In this document: piece by piece, positions 45,901 through 57,700 of the stretch
Numbering within the stretch: position 1 is the stretch's first letter
How the letters are laid out: every line of letters begins with the position of its first letter
Assembly (NCBI GenBank): GCA_947044365.1
Contig: OX345636.1
Coordinates: 13,225,309-13,289,308 of the forward strand
DNA: 64,000 nt
Source: Petrosia ficiformis
Lineage: Eukaryota > Porifera > Demospongiae > Haplosclerida > Petrosiidae
Reading direction: 5' to 3'
The notes under the pieces: generated by a model
Databases searched by the model: none
What the model was told of the DNA's origin: nothing
What the model saw: the letters and a program-made list of their open reading frames with translations, nothing else
Position numbers and translations under genes: made by a program

Positions 45901-48363
45901 AATCATTATTACAGTCAAATACATGTATAATATACATGTAGTCTGCAATTATTTTCTCATTCTCGTTTTCCAATCACACTTGTGGCGAGGGTTCTGCACT
46001 ATGAGTGCATTCATTATCTTAGTTCTACTGTCAGTATAGTATAGTAATTGCTGTCTCACTACTGTGGTGTTGATTCGACAAGTACATTTGTGTACACCAA
46101 TTACAGTCAAAACTACTGTTGAACTACTGTAGTGTGGAAATGAAACTACTGTTACTGTACATGTATGTTGAAAATTTATTGACATTACTCTCCCCAGCTA
46201 ATTACATGTAAGTACATGTACATGTATCTAACCATATACATGTAGCAGGAATAGGAGTGAATCATTCAGTTACCAGGGATTTTTATAGTAACGTTTTCAA
46301 GGGGTAGGGTATCTAAGAAGTATCAAGCATGCTCTTAAGAGTATATTTCTTGGTTGCATTCTATATACATGTACATGTGTATGTACATGTACATCATAGC
46401 GATCATACTAATCTAAAGTGGGGGAAGACAGCATTTTGGGGGTTGAAGATCCCCCTCCCCCTTACAAAAAACCCTGGTTACATAATATTTATGGTGAATG
46501 CTATGAATTTAACATTTACAGTTTCTTCACAATGTACATGTACATCAGGATTTCATCCAGGGTTTATTGTTAGAGAGGGGAAGGACACTACTTTTGGGAT
46601 GGTCTGGAAGTGCTCCCACAGGAAAGTTTTAAAATTCAGGCTCTCTGAGTTTACTTCTGGTGGATTCTGGGGCCACAGAAAGCTTGTAACTGAGATGTTG
46701 TTGCATGTTGAAATACATTTGGTCTGAAATCTATACATGAACCTAAAGGCTAAAATACGACAAGACAAGTTTAAAAGTGATGTATAGAAATTTAAGTAAG
46801 AAAAAAGACTCAAAGGTAATTATCTCGCATGTACATGAATTTATCAATAACAGATATCACCATTAAAGGACACTTCTGTTTGTGCCAAGGAGTACATGTA
46901 AATTTCAATGTACTATACATGTACATGTATGTCACATCACATGTACCTTAGTGCTTTGAGTACTTGTACGATTGCATTGGGTGCTACATTTTCCTTGAGC
47001 AATTCAAATATCTGGAAAATCATTAAAAAAATAAAACATAAAACAACTACATGTACATGTACATGTAAGTGACACAATACTTTTAGCAGAGTGATAAATC
47101 CATTTATTTAATTGTTAGTTAAGTTGTAATTTTAGAACAAATTCTAAAACAAATTGTAATTTGATCAAACATTGGAATTTTCGTGACTCAATTGGATTAT
47201 TCTCAATTTCTCACAAGTAAGATTATCCCCTCCATTGTCCGGTATAAATGTAGTGAATGTCACATAAACTTAAATGAGCTGTATACATGTATAGCAAAAA
47301 TAGGCCAAAATGTATGACAACTGGCTCACTATTTACATGCCCGTAATCCACTCCCTCCTCTAGTCTCAGTCTAGCATAGCCATACTCTTAAGATAGCCTG
47401 GAGACTTGCCTCTTTGCAACAATTCTGTCTTGCCTAACACTAACATTTTTTGAAAACTTGGAAATATGAGACACAAGCATTTATGTAAACTTACTGTAGT
47501 TGGAGTACTCAGGCAGGCCAGATCCCTTCCTCGTAAGGGAGTGGGCATTCAGACTAACTTTTCAGGTCAAATACAGGGGATGTGGAAACGTTGAGCCAAG
47601 TCCCGGATATTTTGACCTATTTTCATCACTCTTGTCACACTAGGCAGGCCAGAACCCTTCCTTGTAAGGGGGTAGGCAATTCCTAACTTGGGTCAAATGC
47701 AAGGGTGTGTAAACATTGAGCCAGCTCCCGGATTTCATCACTCTTGTCCTATTCCAATATACTTTGTATACAATTCAGTTTCATTTTAACAGACATTTCA
47801 CAAGATTTATCAGACAATTTCCTGTATGACTGACTAGTTGTGACAAGCACGATATGAAAAATGATGATACTAGAAGGCTAGTAGAAGTAGTGTTTATTCT
47901 AGGGCCTTTAGGAAAGGGGGAGAATTCACCCAAACCCCTAAATTTGTCCATGCTTGGGATGATGATTACTAATGAACACATATCAATAATTCACTCTTCT
48001 TCGATAAATCATTTTCCCTCACAAAGCAGAACACCGAATATTCATACATGGAGGAAGGGTGTGGCTACACCAGACCGATTGCTAATGTATACAAATGTTG
48101 AACATACCACTTTAAATAACTCATAATCAAGAGGTACATCACTTAACTGAACCAATTCAAACAGCTCCTCTAGAAAGAGAAATGGTATTAATTATAGTCT
48201 CGTGTTTATTTCAGATACTCATTTATTTATATTAAATATCGAACTCACTTTCATAACTAAGCTGTCTGTACGATACAGCACTATATTTATAACTTTCTGT
48301 TTTACCAGGAAATTCTGATGATGGTTTTGATGACACTTTGTACTTCGGTTCTTCTCCCTCCAT
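42905..48363 (-). CDS. MZT2: Mitotic-spindle organizing protein 2 (MOZART2), four exons
   Basis: Exons on the minus strand: 48363-48249, 48169-48108, 47011-46947 and 43061-42905, total 399 bases, 132 residues. Splice sites are A|GTGAGT, CTTTCTAG|AG, GTG|GTATGT, TTTTCCAG|AT, AG|GTACAT and CTTTCAG|AT; phases agree throughout. The core across exons 2 and 3 (ELFELVQLSDVPLDYELFKV, then IFELLKENVAPNAIVQVLKA) matches the MOZART2 helices ELYELAQ ... DPDVFKILVDLLKLNVAPLAVFQMLKSM. The exon 4 tail is serine-rich (GHSPTSSSSRVQSR) and poorly conserved, as in the family. MZT2 binds gamma-tubulin complexes at the spindle pole. Introns are 79, 1096 and 3885 bases; the last two hold repeats. It starts 210 bases from WDR4, divergently. 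Confidence 0.82.
43419..43678. mobile_element. MITE family D, copy 1
   Basis: AGTGTTGTTTTAGTTTGACC at the left. The body repeats TTAGTTAACTAACTAAAAGT and CTTACTAAAAGGGGTTTTAG. It lies about 360 bases outside MZT2 exon 4, in intron 3. Confidence 0.7.
44964..45025. repeat. Foldback, 22-bp arms
   Basis: AATCTGGACCAGCTGGGATT and AATCCCAGCTGGTCCAGATT face each other across about 20 bases. Confidence 0.85.
45142..45415. mobile_element. MITE family D, copy 2
   Basis: Ends AGTGTTGTTTTAGT and ACTAAAACAACACT are perfect inverted repeats; the body is TTAGTTAACTAAA-type sequence. Confidence 0.8.
45648..45905. repeat. Dispersed repeat, second copy of the 1-245 sequence
   Basis: Starts with a palindrome (GTTTACATAATG ... 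CATTATGTAAAC) and continues ACCTTTATTGACCGCCCAGG, ending CACAGGTCACATGATCAGTA. It matches the window start with small deletions. Confidence 0.8.
46005..46186. mobile_element. MITE family C, copy 2 (left end lost)
   Basis: TTAGTTCTACTGTCAGTATA, ACTGTCTCACTACTGTGG and the right end TTTATTGACATTA match the family. A detached left end (AAAATGTCACCATACAGTAA) is at about 44446. Confidence 0.7.
47514..47750. repeat. Two tandem copies of a 115-130-bp unit
   Basis: GGCAGGCCAGATCCCTTCCT at 47514 and GGCAGGCCAGAACCCTTCCT at about 47643 begin two related units that both contain GGTCAAAT and TTGAGCCA and end near CATCACTCTTGTC. Lies in MZT2 intron 2. Confidence 0.75.
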
Positions 48364-48572
48364 TTTTCTTTTATTCAAGTGAAATTGTCATTAATTTTGC
48401 GCGCGGATAGGGCGTGGTCTAGTCTCCAGACTATACTAGTCGACTATACTAGACGCGCGTACGCGCACGCACGCACGCGCACGCTTGCTTAATTTTTTCT
48501 AAGCGCTTCTTTAATTAATTCGCTTGTGCGTAACATGGATTTACGGAAATGTACGGGTAACGAGTCGAAAAA
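48364..48572. promoter_or_regulatory. Bidirectional promoter region, MZT2 / WDR4
   Basis: These 209 bases separate the start codons of two divergent genes, so both promoters and 5' leaders must lie here or inside the genes. The centre is strikingly CpG- and GC-rich for this AT-rich window (GCGCGCGGATAGGGCGTGG, then a CACGCACGCACGCGCACGC run at about 48456-48484). No TATA box stands out, which fits housekeeping promoters. Confidence 0.6.
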
Positions 48573-51500
48573 ATGGCGCTGATGAGAACCTTTCAAAATC
48601 GTGGTATCTTTTGTATTGCTGTGACATTTGGTAAAAATTTATACATAGGATGTAGATCTCTAGACAACAGGTTAGGGATGTTTACATTGATTATCCAAGT
48701 ACAGTGTATTATGTCAATCCATAGCTTCCTAAAATCACTGATTAGCTCTGTTTATGGATCAACTAGCATATATATATATATATACCCATGTGCCATAATA
48801 GTTTGAATGGACACATTAAAACCTGAGATCCTAAGGATTGAGGAGTGTATCTATGAATTTTAATGAGGAGGCGAATATCCTAATTGATCCCTGTTTAGAA
48901 ATCATTTTATGGCCCTACAGACCATAAAATGTTGTATAATTTTATATATATATATACTCTATTTAGTACTAGGGACGTGCAATACATATTGTTATATTAA
49001 AATACCTAATAATAAATATATTCTTTTTATATCTTGATACAATGTTGGCTTTTGGGTGTATCGATACACTAGTGTGGACAGTTTTATAAACATGATTTGT
49101 CTAATTATATACCTAAAAGCAACTAGAACACGCTAGTGTGCTTAACTTAATAGATTGATTTTCTTTTACCATTTTTTGACAACTACATGTACATGTACAT
49201 GTTACAACCAAACTGGACATTTTCTAAGCATTTCGTTTTAAATATTGTGATACCATATAGTATTGTGATTATTTGGGCAGCAATACACATTACTATTTGT
49301 TAGCATCCTTATTTAATATAAGTTATGATCAAATCCCTACCAATCACCTCTATGATTTTTCAGTTAGCATTTAATAACCAGTAGGCCATAAAATGTCCCT
49401 ACCACTGACCTCTATGATTTTTCAGTTAGCATTTAGAACCAGTAGGCGATAAAATATTATACTGTATAATGTAGCTATGTGTACATGTATTTAGACCAGT
49501 AGGCCATAACATGTTGTGCTGTATTTAATACAAGTTACGATCAAATCCCTACCACCTCTTTATAATTTATCAATAAGCATTTAGAACCAGTAGGCCATAA
49601 AATATTATACTGTAGCTACACTGTACATGTACATGTGTATTAGACCAGTAGGCCATAAAATGTTGCAGTCTAGCTACATTGTATGTGTATTAGACCAGTG
49701 GGCCATAAAATGTTGCAGTGTAGCTACACTGTACGTGTATTAGACCAGTAGGCCATAAAATGTTGTGCTGTATTTAATACAAGTTACGATCAAATCCCTA
49801 CCACCTCTTTATAATTTATCAATAAGCATTTAGAACCAGTAGGCCATAAAATATTATACTGTAGCTACACTGTACGTGTATTAGACCAGTAGGCCATAAA
49901 ATGTTGCAGTGTAGCTACACTGTACGTGTATTAGACCAGTAGGCCATAAAATATTATACTGTAGCTACACTGTACGTGTATTAGACCAGTAGGCCATAAA
50001 ATGTTGTGCTGTATTTAATACAAGTTACGATCAAATCCCTACCACCTCTTTATAATTTATCAATAAGCATTTAGAACCAGTAGGCCATAAAATATTATAC
50101 TGTAGCTACACTGTACGTGTATTAGACCAGTAGGCCATAAAATGTTGCAGTGTAGCTACACTGTACGTGTATTAGACCAGTAGGCCATAAAATGTTTAAC
50201 TGTATTTAATACAAGCTACATGTGTGATCAAATCCATACCCCTAACGGGCCTAACCTCTTTATAATTTTTTAGTAAGCATTTAGAACCTGTGTCATCTGA
50301 GATGGAAAAGCTATCATTCAAACTCTTGTCCAACTTTCAATCACCATTAAGACTACTGGAGTTCAGTACTGTGGGACATCATTTAGTGACATGTGGAGAT
50401 GACAAGAGAACAGTTGTATTTAATGTTGATGATTGGAAAATTGTTGGAGAGAGGTATATGTACATGTACATGTACATGTACAAGTATGTATTATGTGACA
50501 TCATACTTGACGTTTGCATGTAATGGAAGTTAATTTTTATTATGCTATGTCTCCTGCATCAGTACATGTAATTGTGTTTGAAATTCAATGTAGTCCCAAG
50601 ATGTAGATGTACTTAGTTTTTTGAGGGGATATACATTAGTGTTGTTTTAGTTAACTACAGTATAAACTACATGTATAACTACATGTAAAACCCCTTTTAG
50701 TAAGTTTTAGTTAATTAACTACAGTGTACATATACTGTAAGTCAATAAAAGGTCACCATACAGTAACAGTAATTATCTTAGTTCTACTGTCAGTATAGTA
50801 AAATAATTACTGTCTCACTACTGTGGTATTAATTGACAAGTACAATGTATACCAGTTACTGTCAAAACTACTGTTGAACTACTGTTGAACTACTATACTG
50901 TGATAATCAAACTACTGAGTAATTACTGCACTGTATGGTGACTTTTTATTGACATATATCGTATAACTAATGTAAATTGTGATAAACTAGACATGCTAAA
51001 GTATAACTATGACTAAAAGTGGTCAGTGTTGTCAAACTAAAACAACACTACTACACATTCCACCCATGCATTTTGGAAGATACATGTACATGTAGGATAT
51101 TTCGCTTTCTGAATGAACTGACATTCTGGGTATACAGGTACATGTAAATCTAGATACTGTCAATATGTACACAGATCATTTTGTTTTGTGTAGTTAGTAC
51201 TACATGTAGTTACTCTGTATTCGACTTAGCCCTCTAAACCTGTTGAGTATTTTTCAGTCGCGTAGTACAAAGGAACCAAATTTGAAGTACAGGAAGAGAA
51301 CGATGATTGAGATTTTCCAGCCTAGCCATCAGTGTTGAAAATGGGAAATTTGTAAATGCCAATATAATCTATGTACAATGCGCAAGTGTATGTACATGTA
51401 CTGTATTTTTGAAACGTTTGGCATCCATAAGTGTGTACAATCGCATGATAGTAAACTTTAATTAAAATTAGTGTATCCTTAACAAATCACTTAATTAAAA

Positions 51501-51698
51501 TTATACATGTACTTCCATATATGGTTTATAGTATACATAATATTATATAGATTTCAAAGTGTAATAATTATATTTATTGACTGCAGAATTGTTCCAAAAC
51601 GTCCTACATCATTTCAATTCTCCGATAACGATCAGTCATTATTAGTTGCAGATAAATCTGGTGAAGTCACAAGGTATGTACATTGTATGTACATGTGT

Positions 51699-51775
<77 letters not shown>

Positions 51776-54700
51776 TTCTTTTTCTTGTCTGAAATCACAC
51801 AATCCACCTCTTGTTTTTAATTGTTTATTTGTCTCTTCTACTTACATGTACATGCACATGTACCTCATCCTCTTACCTATATTTGTAGGTATAGTGTACC
51901 GACATTAGAATCAACAAAATCACTTTTGTTAGGACATTCATCAATGTTATTAGATATGGTAAGTGCATATACACTGTATGTACATTTGTAGTACAGTGCG
52001 TGGGTGTATCAAAGGTACCGACACGTGTTTATATTACATAACCACTATAACGGCAGTTGGAAGGCATCATCTAAATGCCAAATCAGGCAATTAGAAGGCA
52101 AAAATGGCGTTTTTTCTTTAAACTTTTTAAATACAATGCAAAAGGCAAACTCAATTTTTCTTGTTCAGCAAATGAAATATGATATACAAGTGAACTGAAA
52201 GGAAGTTCAATTTTTTTTTTCAATAAATGAGAAAGGGTGAATGATTACAAAAAAAAGATTAAGTTGATAGATTACATTAACTGTTGTTTTCAACTGACTG
52301 CGACTGCACACTGGCATTGCTGGGCCCATAAGTACCATAATTGATGTTGACAACACAGTGTTTAAGGACACCGAAGGTCGGAAAAGGTAGGGGTGTTATG
52401 GCTGTTGCTTCTTCTGATTTACATTTGCTCTCCAATCGTTGAAGTTTCTCAAGGCCCAGCTAGTATTCTTCTTAGTATTTTTGGGCACGATTGGTTTAGT
52501 TAGTTCTGACAAATTTCTGAAACTGACTGTCCAAATCTCCTTTTTCTAAGAGAAAGTGATTTTCGACGTTTCTTCTTCATTGGCTTTTCCAGTTCTAACG
52601 GGACGTTCTCCTTCTCTGACCCTTCTTCTCCAGCAGCCACAATATTCTCCATCTCTGTATATTGTAACGTGTTTCAGACTGAGGTCAAGGTCATACGCAT
52701 GCGCAGTACGTAATGCAGGCGTGTCGGTGCCTTTGATACACCCACGCACTGTAGTACAAACCAGATAAACTACAGAGTCCACGTGTTATTGGATATACAC
52801 TCAATGGTTATTAATTTTGATTAGAAGCCTTGGCATCTAATCAAATAACCACCTCGTGTATATCCAATAACCAGTGGACTCTGTAGTTTAACTATAACGT
52901 ACATGTTTGTAATACATGTACATGTACACTGTACTTTGTATGCATGTACATTGTATTAGCTAATGGTCACAATGCCTTACTAAAATTTAGTTATAGTTAA
53001 CTACATGTACAATAACCCTCAATAAAAAGCTCCCATATCGTTATACAGTAGTAATATTCAAGTAGCATGTACATGTAATTTAGGATTCTAACTTGCTTTA
53101 CCAGAAAGAAGAGTTGTTAATAAAGCCATTCTTGTAAAAATTATTCTTCACTATGTGCATCTTCACGAGTGTCTGAAGGTTTAGTAGTACATTTTGTGGT
53201 ATAAGACTTACAATGTATCTGTATACATGTAACTTTCACATACCAAACAACTCAGGCTTCTACCTTCTAAGGTACATGTACATGTATCCATAGATACATG
53301 TACATACCTTGTACATGTACATGTATCTTCAAAAATAATCCTTCATATGTTGCAGGAAAGCTACAAGGAGACCGTTTGCACACAAAAGCCTGCCATCTTG
53401 TGTAAATCTATGCATAATGGATGTATACTGTATTCTTGGTTTTCACGTGCAATAGAACTATATTGTACATGTATATGTACCTTGGAAACAATAATACTTC
53501 GGGCTCCGCCCTTGGTAATTAAACTGCTTTCACAGTAGTCTATTGCACTTAGAAACCTCGAATACAGTATCTAACCTATACATGTATAAAATGTACATGA
53601 ACATACATGTGTACATGTACATTACACATTGTACATGTACAATGTACATGTACATCTCATACATAATACATGTATATCTATGCATCAATTGTAATGTGTA
53701 TACATTTATTTACTGTAAACCATACATGTATATACATGTACATGTAAAAAGCAGAGATATACATTAATAAAAATACAGTTATATATCAATGTACATGTAT
53801 ATCTTTCTTTTTCTTTGTTACTATCCCTTAGAAATTAGTTGCTCATCAAGAAACAGACAAATCATTATTTCTGATTACTTGTGATAGAGATGAGAAAATT
53901 CGTGTTAGTCATTATCCTAATGGATACAATATTCATACTTATTGTCTAGGACACAATGAGTAAGTGATATTAAGATATATAGAGAAAAACGTATCCCCAT
54001 GTACATGTATGATTGCTTGGTGTCTAGCCAGCATTCAATAATCTCGCCTGACTTTATCAAGCCTGAAACACAACAGTCTATTAATTATAGTTATTATTTT
54101 GATTATCTACTCTCCTTACCTTTTAAAAGATCTTGTAGAACTTTAGAAATATATTTCAGGTAGATACATGTAGATTTCTATTAGTTCCAGTTTCTACGTA
54201 GCAGCTTTCTTTCTTCCTGCTGCTGCAGCAGAGCTAGAGCACGCGTTCTATTATGCACCATGCCCATTAATTGACTGTGTCCCCCGGAATGACGCAACTT
54301 CTTATCTACGTATACAACGCATACTCGCGCAAGTGGACACAAGAATATGTATATATATATATAGATTCAATCCCGTGAAAAGCACGGGCCATAATAACAC
54401 TCCCATACCTACATTTACATGTACATTGTCCATGTACCCGAGTAAATATCTACATGTACATTGTGTGTATTCTTAATGAATGCACTTGCAGTACAGAACC
54501 CTCGATCACAACAAGAGTGATTGTAAAACAGGAACAATAATTGGTGACAAGCAAATGATTGCAGACAATACTGACTTGACTATAATAATAATTATTTTAC
54601 TAACATATATTATTAAAATACATGTATGCTTCTTCACTAACATTGTACAGTATAAAGGTTAATGTTCAATTTGTGCAAAACAATCGTGATACAGAACAAT

Positions 54701-57700
54701 TACCACAGTTGTTCAACCGTATTTTTGACACCCATACCCTCAAGCGTAGCAATGGCATAAAAATGTACACATTTTTGCTGCAAGAAATGAAGCATTCTCT
54801 ACAATTCAACGATGGTATTTTCAAGCTGCATGTACATGTACAAGAAGCAGAGAATTCTCTACCTGAGCTGCTGAGCAGCAAGTGTTTCAGATCTCCAGCC
54901 ATAGCAAAGATTTAAGACATGAAGAGATGTGTCCTAGCCAAGTAAGAATCCACAAGTTTCTGCTGAGGTTCAAGGACGTGAAAAGAGTAGTAGATTAAGA
55001 ACCAATGAAATGGGATAATGAGACCACAGTGTACCAACTTCACACAATCTTGACCTCCAAAGGATATCACCTATCCTTAAAGACCATCTTGCTATTTCGT
55101 CAAGCTTCACTTGGATGGACATTTAGAATTATAATTCTTTCACTCAGTTCACAGCTGGTCTAGTTATATAGAGACTTTTTACAGTTTTTTCAACTTGATT
55201 TTACTTGTTCAGTAATTCATTCTGAAACAGATGTAGTATGTACATGTACATGTACATGTACATGTACATGTAATTTTTTTATGTAAATGAATTTATGCCT
55301 TGGGTTTCACACATGCTGGAGTTTTACCTGATGGTGTAGTGATTGGATGTTTTTTCTGATATCAAGTGTTAACGAAGTATATACATTGAACATGTATATT
55401 ATAAGTCAATTAAAGTCACCATACAGTAACAGTAGTTACCTTAGTTCTACTGTCAGTATAGTATAGTAATTACTGTCTCACTACTGTAGTGTTGAATTGA
55501 CACCACAGTACACCGATTACATGTACTCTCAAAACTACTCTTGAACTATTGTAGTGTGGAAATGAAAACTATTGAGTAACTACTGTACTGTATGTTGCCG
55601 TTTTATTGACATATACTGTACATCAAAGTTTAGTTAAAATATTAATAGCAATTTATTATCTTTTATGCCTGCGTTTTTTCTTTGTAGTCTCTCGTTTAGC
55701 CAATCAAAATTATTCATTCATTGATATTATGAAAGATTGTCAAAGCTAACTTTGTTTTAGGATTTTCAATTTACTTTTAAAGTTTTAATCACTACTTTTT
55801 TTCTCTTGTCTCATCTTGCTTATTTATGACCATGTGGCTAATGTGAATTATTGTTCAAGTGGGTGTGACTGTCTACATGGTTTTGGTATTTTGGCCACGA
55901 TAAAATTACCGCGGTTCAGTTATTCACGATATTATCAAATTACAGTATATCACCCAACCATACTTATATTGTACATGTACATGTATTAGTGGACTTATAA
56001 GGATTAGGATTCTCAGGCTGGTCTCTTTCAAAATATAAATACGTATACATAAGTACATGTATATATTTTACTGTACCAGAGTTAGATGTACATGTACTTG
56101 ATGAGGATTGGGATTGATTTGAAGTGCATCTTCTTTTATTTAAGGCTACACATGTACCTCCTTAGGGTTATGTATGTGTGGAGGCATAATCTGTTTGTCT
56201 TTTATAAGCTTGATGATATCTTTGTGCTGTATTGCACTGTACAGTAATATACTATACTGTACTGTACTGCACAGTACAATAATATACTATACTGTACTGT
56301 ATTGCATTGTACAGTAATATGCTATACTGTACTGTATTGGACTGTATAGTAAAATGCTATACTGTACTGTACTGTACTGCACTGTACAGTAATTACCAAT
56401 ATACATGTACTATACTGTACTATACTGCACTGTACAATAATATACTATACTGTACTGTATTGCATTGTACAATAATATACTATACTGTACTGTACTGTAC
56501 AGTAATATACTGTACTGTACTATACTGTACTACACTGTACAGTGTTGTACAGTGTTGTACATCATTTACATGTATGTTATATACTGTACTAATTGTTTTT
56601 TTTTCTGTAGCTTTGTTAGTAAATTGTGTTGTATTGAGCAGTTTCCTCATTTACTATTGTCTGGAGGAGGAGTGAGTGTTCGTATACATGTAATTATATT
56701 TATTATATTTATTATATGTATATACATGTTGTACAGTATAAAGTTAAAGTTTTATTTTTGTACTACAGACGTCCTATGCTTCGTAGTACGCTACATCATT
56801 GTTGAAATTGTAATTAAATATTCAGTGGATAGAGGCTTCTCCTCATTGCATACAACATGTACATGGGCAGGAAACAGGCGGGCACTCTAATTCATTATTA
56901 ATTACGTGTTTAATTTTTCACCTTTGCCACAATATACTCAACAAATTGGTTCAAACTTTGCTGAGTGGTATAGTTTTTCAGTGGAGTCACTACAAACATG
57001 GTCACAAATTTCAACGTACATGTATTTAAATTTGTCCTTGAGTTGAAGCTCATTTACATTTAGCTTGTATCCACACGTATATCCATAGTCGTCTAATAAT
57101 GATTGTAACTCAATATGATCCTCTTTTCATAATTTATATTTTGAGAAAATTAGCCCCCTCATATTGCATTATACCACCAACTGAGCAATTTAGTACATGC
57201 TATACACTTGCATAAAAGGGAAGGCTCTTCTCTATTTTACTAGGCTTTTTGAACGATGGACGATGTTCTTCTGTTGTCTGAGTGCTGATGTATATTTCCT
57301 TTCCTATATGTTCCACTTTCCTCCATTGTTGTATCAATAGCAAATTATAGCTGTCTACGAACCACTGATCTCAATGGGGGAGGCTGATGTGAAGGTAAGA
57401 AAACAGTTAATCTTAAGCTTCAGATGAGACACTAGTATTTTTACATGAGACTGACTATCCTGTATTGCTAGTTCAATTCCCTCTCGTTGGGAAGATATTT
57501 TTCTCAATCTCAGATAAAACTATTACATATTGATACTTCTTTCTTAAAATTGCTTGTGCATCTCAGAACAGCAACAGTCATATGCACTGAATTTCCAGAC
57601 ATGATGCGTTCAACAGGATTACGCCAGCTGTGATAGGGTGCAGTTCGTCCTGCACATAAATAATTGAGATCTAGCTTTAAAAATAAACAGATTAACAAGA

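Noticed and set aside
50290..50523. A reading frame beginning at a GTG in WDR4 exon 2 and running into intron 2
   Set aside because: The GTG is internal to the exon in the reconstructed gene; the frame after 50453 is intron (TACATG repeat).
54622..54915. Overlapping frames on both strands in WDR4 intron 5
   Set aside because: Neither shows a known motif or splice context; possibly part of an unrecognised repeat, not enough to call a gene.
56307..56890. Two long overlapping plus-strand frames rich in Tyr, Cys and Val
   Set aside because: They translate the ACTGTAC minisatellite; only 56611-56671 is real WDR4 exon.
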